Notes under the pieces: model-generated | Databases searched by the model: none | Told to the model about the DNA's origin: nothing | What the model saw: only the letters and a program-made list of their open reading frames with translations | Part shown: positions 19,905 to 28,701 of the stretch, in pieces | How the letters are laid out: each line of letters starts with the position of its first letter | Position numbering within the stretch: position 1 is the stretch's first letter | Program-made: the position numbers and the translations under genes | From: Gracilaria caudata | Taxonomy: Eukaryota > Rhodophyta > Florideophyceae > Gracilariales > Gracilariaceae | Length of the DNA stretch: 54,060 nucleotides | NCBI GenBank assembly: GCA_030374735.1 | Contig: JASCIV010000072.1 | Span: 1 to 54,060 of the forward strand | Direction of reading: 5' to 3'

Positions 19905-20093
19905 TTTGGTGATGTAGGACGGAGCGTAGGGGGAGGAGCGCAGACCGGCAGCCTGCGAGGTTGTTTAGATGAAGACGACTGCCCCAAACGGCGGTTATCG
20001 GTGTCGCGATACAAAGGGTAGTATTATTTCTAAAGCTCGAGGGCTTTAGGCATCCTTCCTACGTGTTTCGAAAAACTGTGCCAAGCAGAATCG

Positions 20094-20107
20094 TTTTGGC
20101 GCGAAAT
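20094..20107. promoter_or_regulatory. E2F/DP-type binding site upstream of RFC1
   Basis: TTTTGGCGCGAAAT matches the palindromic E2F/DP consensus (TTTSGCGC with GCGAAA on the other side) about 190 bp upstream of the RFC1 ATG. RFC and other replication genes are classic E2F targets in plants and animals. Binding is inferred from sequence only. Confidence 0.65.
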
Positions 20108-20200
20108 ACAACTGACAAATATAAATTGCAATTACTGGGCTCAACATGCAACAAAACATAAGTTTCACACGTGGCCAGGAAGTCCAGCAATTCATTGAAC

Positions 20201-20244
20201 CAAGTTGCAAAAGGGACAATTTGTCCCATTTCATTTGCAACTTG
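20201..20244. repeat. Nested inverted repeat between RFC1 and tetraspanin gene
   Basis: An 11-bp outer stem, CAAGTTGCAAA (20201-20211) with TTTGCAACTTG (20234-20244), encloses a 7-bp inner stem GGGACAA (20213-20219) with TTGTCCC (20221-20227). Both stems are perfect and are separated by a small asymmetric internal loop. As RNA or cruciform it would be a stable hairpin. It lies about 300 bp from either gene start. Confidence 0.8.
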
Positions 20245-20541
20245 ACCGTCACCCGAGAGCACCTCAAAAAAAACTTCGGTCAAACGCGTCACGACGTCAC
20301 GCTGTCCAAGTCATAGCGTCCCGCTGTGGCACATCATCATCTCCGTTGCGAGGCACACTCTCTCCAGCCACATCCCACGGCGCCGCTCTTAAGCGCCGCA
20401 GCTCGTTCACCACTGTCTCAGTCCCTCGTCGTTCCCCATTCGTTCCCCGCTCTCCTTGTTCCCTCGCCCTTACAACCGCCAATCCTTAATCTCCTCGATC
20501 AATTCTCCTGTCGCCGTTGCTTCTTCCGCCGCGCTCTTGCC

Positions 20542-21705
20542 ATGCCGTCAAGGAACCCTCCACCAAAGACTGTGCGACCAGTCCGAACGTCTGGTAATAC
20601 TACTGGAAAATCAGGCTCTCGTCGCGCATCTGAAAAGCCTTCCCGCACAATCACCAAGTCGCGGAAACATTCGCATTCCCATCATTCCCGTAAGGCTTCA
20701 AGCAAGTGGGCGTCTGAGAAGTCGCGTACCAAACATGCCTCCGAAAAACGCACAACACGAAAGAGAGGACCGAAAACAGAGCGTCACCCGTCCTCATCGC
20801 TTGGTCGAGGCCCGGGAGACCCTGTTACGATTGTTATGCTTGTATTGCTAGGTTTGTCATCCATTGTGCTCTTCGTGGTTGGAGTGTGGCTGTTGGCCAC
20901 ACAGGACGGATGGCCTGTTGGACTCAATAACACTGGAAATCGTACATGGACAAGGTTCATATCATACGGCACTGCTTGTGTTGTTGTTTCGCTGCTAATC
21001 ATTCCGATCCTTATCTTTATCATTCTCGATTCCTCAGCGAGACGCGGCTCACAGGCGCGTATAACCCGTCTGGTCGTTGTGTTTATCAGTTCGCTACTTG
21101 TTATCATACTGTTGCTCATGTCTGTCACGGGCATTATGTTTGCATCCAACCGACCTGGTTTCATTGCTAACATCATTGAAGACGCTTGGACCAAGACCGT
21201 GCTCAACAACGACAGCGTGGGTACAGCATGCGAAATAGAGCAAGACTTTAGCTGCCGTGGATGGCGCACGAATTCGTGTCTCAACTGCAACCCCACCGTC
21301 AACGGAGTGTATCAGAATTGTGTGCCGCTGCAGCAACTAGTTTGTCCGCGCTGTTTCCCGGCAGCTCCAGTGCAGGTTGATTCTTCGGGCCAGGGCGGCA
21401 CCACGACGGTGCAAGGCGTTTCTCAAGGAGTACAAGGAACAACAAACACTGAAGGTGGCGCCACTCCTGTAGCTGTAGAGGATAGTGGCACGGATGTGTT
21501 GGTGCAACGTGATATCAAGCGCGAGCACAACGGATTTGAATGGACGGAACGGCAGCAGACTCAGGTAAGCGTTCCAGGATGCAGAAACTCGGTGCTGAGA
21601 CGGTATCGCTCATTCTTCATACCGATGACAGTTTATACATTGTTTTTGTTGCTACTGTTGCTGGTTTTGTCGTACAAGACGTGCGTGGATTCTTCGGGGC
21701 GGTGA
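20542..21705 (+). CDS. Tetraspanin-like four-pass membrane protein
   Basis: From the ATG at 20542 the product has 387 residues. The first 90 are a basic, Ser/His/Lys-rich cytosolic tail containing three ASEK repeats. Four membrane spans lie at about 95-118, 140-162, 177-201 and 357-378. The large loop between spans 3 and 4 (about 155 residues) holds many Cys: CEIEQDFSCRGW, SCLNC, QNC, VCPRC and PGC. The SCRGW segment sits where tetraspanins carry the CCG motif, but the motif is degenerate (CRG). The topology, small first loop and Cys-rich second loop fit the tetraspanin superfamily, whose members organise membrane microdomains. Function here is unknown. An open frame extends upstream to 20326 but is C-rich and unlike a protein start. 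A GTAAGC-like donor near 21566 does not give a usable intron. Confidence 0.7.
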   Translation: MPSRNPPPKTVRPVRTSGNTTGKSGSRRASEKPSRTITKSRKHSHSHHSRKASSKWASEKSRTKHASEKRTTRKRGPKTERHPSSSLGRGPGDPVTIVMLVLLGLSSIVLFVVGVWLLATQDGWPVGLNNTGNRTWTRFISYGTACVVVSLLIIPILIFIILDSSARRGSQARITRLVVVFISSLLVIILLLMSVTGIMFASNRPGFIANIIEDAWTKTVLNNDSVGTACEIEQDFSCRGWRTNSCLNCNPTVNGVYQNCVPLQQLVCPRCFPAAPVQVDSSGQGGTTTVQGVSQGVQGTTNTEGGATPVAVEDSGTDVLVQRDIKREHNGFEWTERQQTQVSVPGCRNSVLRRYRSFFIPMTVYTLFLLLLLLVLSYKTCVDSSGR

Positions 21706-22498
21706 TTTTTTTTCGGAATGGTGTGTGACTTGTACATCAGAGCGTTTCCTCTATAGGGCGAATAGCGTTGCACTTGAGACTCGGACACATTGCTAAACGT
21801 AACTTTTTGATTGTGACTTGAATGAAAGCTTGACCAAACGGGAAGGAATGGAGAACTACATAGGCTATGAGCAGTTCGGGGAAGCATTGCTTCCCCGAAC
21901 TGCCGTTAGAAAGTTCGGGTCCACAACTGTACAGAGTACAAACCCAAAATCTATCCTAGAGTGGTAGACAATGCGCCTGAGGGGCAATGTCCGGAACACG
22001 TGGCGAGCTGGCAAAACACCCTTGCAAAACGCCCTTCTTCTGGGCCGGTGTACGCCCCATCGCAGGCCCTTCTGGACCGGTGACAATCGTCATGGGTTTT
22101 GCGTGCTCCGTGGGAATGCCCTCGCATCGTGCATCTCCATCACATGATGCGCGTTAACTATGAGATCGAGCTCGATGCTTGCCGTGTTTCTGTCACGCGT
22201 ATGGTGGTGCGCCAACCGCGTGGCTGCTTGCGTGCTTTGTGATTGGCACACGAGGCGCGACAAATGCCATCGCTGTAATCTCGCCCCGTTGTCGCCATGT
22301 CATCAATAAGACCTCTACACAAGTCAATGATGCGATTTCGGTTGATTTCGGAGAAGGATCGTCCAGCGCGACTGACGTGGCGCATAAATGCCTCGTGCAG
22401 GAAGCTACAATACGGTGTCATAGCCAGGGTATCTTAGAGGGAGCTTTTGCACCAAGGATCAACAGTTCTGCAAAGACAGACTCAGCATCTTCACAAAC
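21706..22498. other. Gap with large perfect palindrome, upstream of HisRS
   Basis: This 793-bp gap starts with the 3' region of the tetraspanin-like gene, including the 33-bp palindrome at 21871-21903. At 22014-22040 the words GCAAAACACCCTT and GCAAAACGCCCTT form a short direct repeat. The rest should contain the histidyl-tRNA synthetase promoter. An open frame at 22179-22691 overlaps HisRS in another frame and is not supported. Confidence 0.5.
21871..21903. repeat. Perfect 16-bp inverted repeat with 1-nt centre
   Basis: The arms GCAGTTCGGGGAAGCA (21871-21886) and TGCTTCCCCGAACTGC (21888-21903) pair without a mismatch around a single T. This is far longer than expected by chance in a window of this size. 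It lies 166 bp after the tetraspanin-like stop codon. It could form a cruciform in DNA or a hairpin in the 3' untranslated region. With no loop to speak of, it is unlike a histone 3' stem-loop or a normal pre-microRNA. Confidence 0.9.
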
Positions 22499-23923
22499 AT
22501 GGCTCCTAAGGTTTCTGCAAAGCCCCCGAAGGGCACCAGGGACATCTCCCCCGAAGCAATGGCAGTGCGCGAACAAGCCTTTACCAAAATCAAGGGCGTC
22601 TTTCGAAACCACGGAGCGGTTTCTATCGATACTCCCGTGTTTGAATTGCGTGACGTTCTGCAAAACAAATATGGAGAAGATTCGAAGTTGATCTATGATC
22701 TCTCAGATGATATGTCTAGTGAAACTGGAGAAAAGCTGTCTTTGCGATATGACCTATCAGTTCCTTTTGCGCGTTACATTGCATCTAATAATGTTGTCAA
22801 CATCAAAAGATTTCATATTGGAAAAGTTTATAGACGAGATCGCCCTGCAATGGAGCGCGGAAGATTCCGAGAGTTTTATCAGTGCGACTTTGACATTGCT
22901 GGTCAATATCCTTCCATGATCCCCGATGCTGAGGTTTTGGTCGTTATGATGGAAATGTTCGACGCTCTTGCTGTTACAAGTGAATATCATGAAAAATTGC
23001 TTGGCAGCTTTAGTATAAAGGTCTCTAACCGTGTCATTCTTGATTCAATTATGAGGGTTTGTGGCGTTCCTGATGACAAGCTGCGTACTATATGTTCCGC
23101 CATTGATAAGCTTGATAAGATGAGTTGGAGTCAGGTGAGGGAGGAAATGGTTCTCGAAAAGGACCTGGATCCACACGTGGCCGATGCAATTGAACCTTAT
23201 GTTATGCTCAAAGGAGAGCCATACGAAGTGCTCGCTTCCTTGCGAGAGCACTCTCAATTAGTTGAGCTATGTTCGGATGCTCTCGATGAGATGGAGAAAC
23301 TGTTTGATTTGGTAGCTGTAATGAGAAAAGACTTGCCTCAACGACTTTCCTTCGATATTAGTCTAGCTCGAGGACTGGATTATTACACAGGTGTCATATT
23401 TGAAGCCGTTTTGATGGACCGAGGAATCAATCTCGGTTCCATTGGTGCTGGCGGCCGGTACGATGACCTTGTTGGTATGTTTAAAAAGAACACCATCCCT
23501 TGCGTTGGATGCTCTCTAGGAATCGAGCGAATAATGAACTTGATGCAGAAGGCTGCAGAACAACAAGCAAAAGCGGCATCCAGTAATGGAAATGGAACCA
23601 TCAAAGCTGCCTGCACAAAGGTTTTGGTCGCCTCTCAAAAAGGCTGCATGAAGGAACGGATGCAACTGTGTTCAGAACTATGGCGAGGTGGTATCGCAGC
23701 TGAATTTAGCTATAACGAAAACTGGAATCAAGGGAAGCAGATTGCAAGTGCATTAAAATCCTTCATTCCACTGGTGGCGTTCGTTGGTGAGGATGAATTG
23801 CAAAACGGGGAAGTGACGTTAAAGAACTTGGCGAAGGAAGAACAGCGACCCATTCGCAGAGAATGTATTGTGGATACCATTCGAGAGGAGCTGCGAGCCG
23901 CCGGTGAAAACACGATTGAATAG
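22499..23923 (+). CDS. HARS1: Histidyl-tRNA synthetase
   Basis: This class II synthetase charges tRNA-His. The 474-residue product has the family order: PPKGTRDISPEAM at the N terminus, motif 1 region, LSLRYDLSVPFARY, motif 2 with YRRDRPAMERGRFREFYQCD (residues 111-130), the histidine-A motif RGLDYYTG (291-298), GGRYDDLVG, motif 3 with GCSLGIERI, and a C-terminal anticodon-binding domain. The sequence is of the eukaryotic/archaeal type rather than the bacterial one. There is no N-terminal extension for an organelle and no WHEP domain, so it reads as the cytosolic form; an alternative upstream start for organelle import is not visible in frame. The ATG at 22499 gives the expected start. The gene is intronless. 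Confidence 0.96.
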   Translation: MAPKVSAKPPKGTRDISPEAMAVREQAFTKIKGVFRNHGAVSIDTPVFELRDVLQNKYGEDSKLIYDLSDDMSSETGEKLSLRYDLSVPFARYIASNNVVNIKRFHIGKVYRRDRPAMERGRFREFYQCDFDIAGQYPSMIPDAEVLVVMMEMFDALAVTSEYHEKLLGSFSIKVSNRVILDSIMRVCGVPDDKLRTICSAIDKLDKMSWSQVREEMVLEKDLDPHVADAIEPYVMLKGEPYEVLASLREHSQLVELCSDALDEMEKLFDLVAVMRKDLPQRLSFDISLARGLDYYTGVIFEAVLMDRGINLGSIGAGGRYDDLVGMFKKNTIPCVGCSLGIERIMNLMQKAAEQQAKAASSNGNGTIKAACTKVLVASQKGCMKERMQLCSELWRGGIAAEFSYNENWNQGKQIASALKSFIPLVAFVGEDELQNGEVTLKNLAKEEQRPIRRECIVDTIREELRAAGENTIE

Positions 23924-24596
23924 CTGGGTTCAGGACGAAATTTTGTGAGTAGCATTGGTCTAGTAGACTAACAAAAATGGGTTGAAGAATGAAGACGCCG
24001 TCGGCACACTTCATTGCCTGTACACTGGATTGCAGATCGCGAGCAACATTAAACACATAAGGTATGCCGGATATGCTTCAAAAGCTTTTGATCTCCATCC
24101 TACTGCGGTACCCTGCTTTGCAACGCGCGCCGACCTTGACTAAAGTACTCTATAACGTAGCACATCATCATCATGATTGTTGCCGTACCCTTGAGGGTAC
24201 ACCAGACGTAGCAGGCATTAACCCCAAGCTGGCAAACTCCGCAGCCGTTCACCATCATGATCATGATGATGATCATGATGATGCCGGCACGCGATCATTC
24301 ACCCAACTCGTGACTATCAACCGATGTCTACCGTCGTACTACACATGCACCCGCAGTTGACAAGTTGTGTGGCCCGCAAAGATTCGGTTCAATCCGATGC
24401 CAGTTGCTGCAAATTTTTGCACAGGCGCGAGCGCCGTCTACACGTGCGCAATGCGCAGGCACTGCATCTCAGTCTGTCTGAGATTCTCAGATGATCTTCG
24501 AGAACCTCACGTCTATCTGGCATGATACATCTTGTGCTCCACTTTGAGCAGAGCACCAAGCAGACCTCGCATTGCAGCATCTACTAAGTCTTTCCC
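23924..24596. other. Gap with CAT/ATG-rich palindromes
   Basis: The 673-bp gap upstream of the ATM1-like gene contains GTACCC-TTGA-GGGTAC (24185-24200), a perfect 16-bp palindrome CATCATGATCATGATG (24253-24268) inside a longer CAT/GAT tract, and TCTGAG-ATT-CTCAGA (24477-24491). An open frame through the CAT tract has His/Asp runs and no recognisable product. No other gene is supported. Confidence 0.45.
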
Positions 24597-27230
24597 GTGA
24601 CAATCCAGTTTGCCCACCCGTGTCCATCATCAGCCACTGGTGCAGCTAGTTTCCCCGCAATGAGCAAGCGCGTCGCCTGTTCCCCTATCCGCTCCAAGAT
24701 GTCGACTCCTTCGACTGTGTCCCTCAGAAGCGTGCTGTTCGTTGCTCCTACTCCTTTTCGAACTTACTTTCTGAAGGGCTGTTCCTCTCGGGAACCCTTA
24801 GCTTTCCGAATTCAGCCAAGGCGGATAGTTCCAAAACGTTCATTGCGCTCCGTTCGACGATCGTTGCTGCCAGTATGCACTGCGAGCGCCAATCAGAACA
24901 GAACCCCTGCAACACCTTATGCCGTCCCCAAGTTCTCTTCTGGTCTCGCTCAATCTTCTCTCCGTGCCCTGGCTGGTTACTACTCTGCATTGTGCAGAAC
25001 ACAACCGTTCATAGCTCGTCGACTCGTGTTATCCATGATATCCATCATTGTATCGAAACTCATTGGTGTCACCGTGCCCTTTTTCTTCAAACGAATAATT
25101 GACAATCTCATGACACATTCTACAAAGGCTTCCGCGGAGACTTTCGGTCTGACAGTATCTGCAATCTTACTTCACGGTCTTGCTCGTCTTCTGTCCTCAA
25201 TATCCCACGAGATGCGGAGTTGTGTTTTTGCCAAGGCTGGTCAGCGTGTGGGCAGAAGCATCACTGCAACATCTTTTGCACATATTCAGTCGTTGGAAGT
25301 GGCATTTCACAACAACGCACAGACTGGCGCTGTAACGCGTGTTGTCGACAGAGGTACCAGGAGTGTACTTACCATTTTCCGCGGTCTGATATTCGCTTTC
25401 ATGCCAAGCTTGTTTGAGCTTCTGTTAGTCTGTGGCGTTCTTTTCACTCGTTTTTCTCTCTGGTACGTCGCTGTCGTTCTCGTCACTTTTGTGGCCTTTA
25501 TCTCGTGGACACTTTATATCAATGATAAACTTGGCAGAGTACGAAGAGCAATGAATAATGTGGAGAACGATGCTTCTGCAAAGCTTACCGACTCACTCAT
25601 CAACGTGGAAGCTGTTAAAGCGTTCGATAACGCTGACTTCGAGTTGAATAGATATGACAAAGTATTGATGGAGTACGAGAAATTAGCTATCAGCAACGAG
25701 TGGCACTACGCTGCACTTAATATTGGACAAGGTGCTATCTACACAGCAGGGCTCACCCTCATTCTTCTTCGGGCAGCACAAGGTGTTGCAACTGGAACCA
25801 TCACAATTGGTTCCGTAGCAATGCTAGCAACTATGGTGCAACAGCTATGGGTTCCATTGAACTTTCTTGGTTGGCAGTATCGCGAAGTGAAACAGAGCCT
25901 AATTGATATGCAAAATCTGTTCGATGTACTAAAAAGAGCGCCACGAATCGCTGAAGCTCCCAACGCGACCAATATCATGGTTGAGGGAGGGGAAATTGTA
26001 TTCAGCAATGTTACTTTTTTGTATCCGGAACCGGATGAGTCTCTGGTGTTCACAAGGAAAGTCCCCGAGGTTGCTCGCAGTAATGGTAACGAGTCATCGT
26101 CATATACGCACAGAAAACTTGCATTAGATAGTGTGAGCTTTCGGGTTCCTCCAGGAAAGAGCCTGGCCCTGGTTGGCTCTAGCGGATCTGGGAAAAGCAC
26201 TGTCACCAGACTGCTGACTCGGTTGTACGATGTTACCAGCGGTCGGATTTTGATCGATGGGCAGGACATATCTTTGGCATCAATGGAATCCTTGCGACGT
26301 GTAGTAAGCATTGTTCCGCAGGTAAGTTAAGAGTTTTAACTCCCTGGTTATTGATTATGAAGCTTAGTTTTCTCCCGTTAACCCTGAGTTCGATCACCCT
26401 GACCCACTAACACCTCAAATGGTTACGTCAACGTGACGAACACAGGATACAGCACTCTTCAACGGTAAGTTGCTCCATTTATGTTGTGTCTCAAGCACAA
26501 ACGGCTTCCCGATACTAATCCCGGGACATTTATATGCTCCCAACAGATACAATTGCGTACAATATTCGATATGGAAGACCTTCAGCGACTGACGAAGAGG
26601 TTGTCGCGGCCGCTAAGGCAGCTTCGATCCATGAGGTAATTATGCGGACACCACAAGGATACCAGACACTTGTCGGTGAGCGCGGTGTACGCCTATCTGG
26701 AGGTGAACGACAAAGACTTTCTGTGGCCAGAGCTTTTCTGAAAGGTAGCCAGATCATCGTCGAGGATGAAAGCACCAGCGCTCTCGGTAAGTTGTGCGAG
26801 AATTCATTGTCGTCATCTCCTTCTGTCCGTCAGGCAATTTCTAACTTCCACTGGTTGCGTCAAAACACTTGTGTAACCTTCAGATACCATGACGGAAATG
26901 GAGGTGTCAAATGCACTTCAGAAGCTTGGGGTAAACAGAACGCGAATCATTGTAGCTCATCGTCTGAGTACCATTATGAACGTAGACCATATCGTCGTGC
27001 TGAGGGAAGGAAAGAAAGTAGAAGAAGGCAGTTTTGCGGATTTGGTTCAAAAAGAGCACGGCGTTTTCAGGGCAATGTGGGAAAGGCAACAGAAAAGAAA
27101 AGATGAAGATGGCCTTCTTGACGAGTTTGAGGATCCATACATGAGAAACGGATCTTTCTATAATGGAGAAAGAGGACGACGTGAACAAGGGGGAGATCTG
27201 CTTCATGGGGAAGTTCCACCAAGAGGATGA
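24597..27230 (+). CDS. ATM1: ATM1/ABCB7-type mitochondrial ABC half-transporter, three introns including a 19-nt microexon
   Basis: ATM1-type exporters move a sulfur or glutathione compound from mitochondria for cytosolic Fe-S cluster and tRNA thiolation. Exons are 24597-26321, 26446-26464 (19 nt), 26547-26786 and 26884-27230; introns of 124, 82 and 97 bp all start GTAAGT and end CAG. The spliced product is 776 residues. It has a basic Ser/Arg-rich targeting region (to about 115), a six-helix membrane domain, then the nucleotide-binding domain: Walker A GSSGSGKST (527-535), Q-loop VPQDTALFN (572-580 region), signature LSGGERQR (631-638), Walker B IIVEDE (651-656), STSALD and H-loop AHRLST with His-687. 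The microexon codes DTALFN. An acid (Glu-654) precedes the Walker B Asp, where families usually have a neutral residue. Met at 24660 is an alternative start. The call to the ATM1 group is by sequence pattern. Confidence 0.93.
26446..26464 (+). other. ATM1: 19-nt microexon of the ATM1-like gene
   Basis: Bases GATACAGCACTCTTCAACG are flanked by CACAG on the left and GTAAGT on the right. They code DTALFN plus the first base of Asp, exactly the residues needed between VPQ (exon 1) and TIAYNIRYG (exon 3). Skipping this exon would shift the frame. Confidence 0.92.
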
Positions 27231-28701
27231 CTGATAAACTATTCAGTCACACTACATTATTCACTGCTGTAAAAAGATATCATGAAGACCATGTTCCAAA
27301 CTCGATCGCACTGCTGAAAACTGGAAATGCCGATGTTAATCGGTGACTCAGTGCTGTTCGTACAAGGTTACGTCGAACTTCGTGGCCGGTTCTAAAGTCG
27401 GGTCCCAAAGCTTCTACCTTCCAAATATCCCAGTCGTCTGTGATTCGTCAATGCCTCCATTGCGAATGTTGAATACACAGTTCTGAGGAAGCCTTGCCCA
27501 CGTGCTGCTCGGTTTCTTTCTCTTGTTGTTTGCTGAACTTCGTTTGAAGAGTCTGGGAAGATTTTCGTTCAGCCAAAATGTCGGGCCATTTTGGATGCCG
27601 CCTGAGGCATTTCAATGACAAACTATTGCAAAAGTTCAGTAACAATCATTTGAAGTGATCAGTGATCAGACCTAGAGGTGGCCTGCCACGGAAAGGTTCC
27701 CGCTAGCTGTTCGAAAACAGCAAATTCGGACAGGGCATTGGAAACGACGCTAGCGAACGCTACCCCCGTTTCCCTTTTCCTAGCCGTGAATGAGCTCCAA
27801 CGAAGGGATTTGTACCGCTGGGTTTCTAGCAGTGTGTCACTCGGGGAGCCTCCGTTAGCGTCGATGGAGACTGAATGATTTGCAGGCCGGTTCTCCAAAT
27901 CTGACTTCGCCAAAGATGTGCAGATTAGAAAAGAGGCTTTTGCCATTCAACGTGGTATGCGCACAGCATCTTAACGCCGTGTACCCCTCTGCCTATGAGC
28001 TGTTAGGAAGTGAAAGGAGACGTGCAAGCGAAAGGCAACAAGGGATAAAACGGCGATGATCCCTGGCAGCAAATTTCTTCGTATTCTTCTTTAATGCGGA
28101 CATCAACCTTCAATATGACGCCAATTGTCGAATAGACACTAGGTTGAAATAAGACTTCTAAACGAAGTTTTCTCCCTTCAAGAACGTTAACAACCGGTCG
28201 CAAAATGCTAAAGCAGATTGAGAATAACTTCGGGGACTTGATGCTTTCCTGTGTAACATCAATATCATGATGTAATTGAGGGTATCCCTCGTACCTTGAC
28301 TAGAAATAACTTGTAGCTTCGAAGGTATGGATACTGCGTGTTAGAATAAGTGTTGAAGGTTTTGGGGTTCTAGCAAATCTCTTCTTCTTTATTATGAGCG
28401 CGTAACGCGAGGGGCTATGATGAGAAAAATAAGCAAGCCCCCAGCAACCTATAATACGTCTCAAGGAAAGTCTAATCAGTGGCTGCCAACCTACAATTGT
28501 GTTACGCTCAATAACTATATTGGTCTCCCGGAAAGGCATTAGATCTCTAAAGTTCTCTCGGTCTGCCGGATCATTTCGCTATCGACGATTATCGCCTTTT
28601 CATTTCTTTTTCTTTGTCCCTTGAGCCACTTCATTCATCCTCTCTGAGCTCGTCGGCAGAGGGGCACACCACGACAAGGCGATCAGCACGTACCACGCGA
28701 C
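27231..28701. other. 1.5-kb gap between convergent genes
   Basis: This gap separates the 3' ends of the ATM1-like and GH1 genes. It holds only small inverted repeats (ATGCC/GGCAT near 27595, GAGGG-TAT-CCCTC at 28278-28290) and a GTGATCA direct repeat near 27655. Short open frames exist on both strands without recognisable products. At nearly 1.5 kb it is long for this compact region, so an unseen non-coding RNA cannot be excluded. Confidence 0.45.

Larger units (their letters stand above)
19905..20541. other. Divergent RFC1/tetraspanin promoter region
   Basis: The 637-bp gap between RFC1 (minus) and the tetraspanin-like gene (plus) holds an E2F-type site (20094-20107), a CTACCCTT motif in RFC1 orientation at 20014-20021, and a nested inverted repeat at 20201-20244. 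From 20326 the tetraspanin frame is open upstream of its preferred ATG and is C-rich; I read it as 5' leader. Confidence 0.55.

Noticed and set aside
21564..21580. GTAAGC...CAG inside the tetraspanin-like gene as an intron
   Set aside because: Only 13 nt between the sites, far too short, and the frame is open through it.
22179..22691. 170-codon frame overlapping the start of HisRS
   Set aside because: It overlaps a certain gene in another frame and has no recognisable product.
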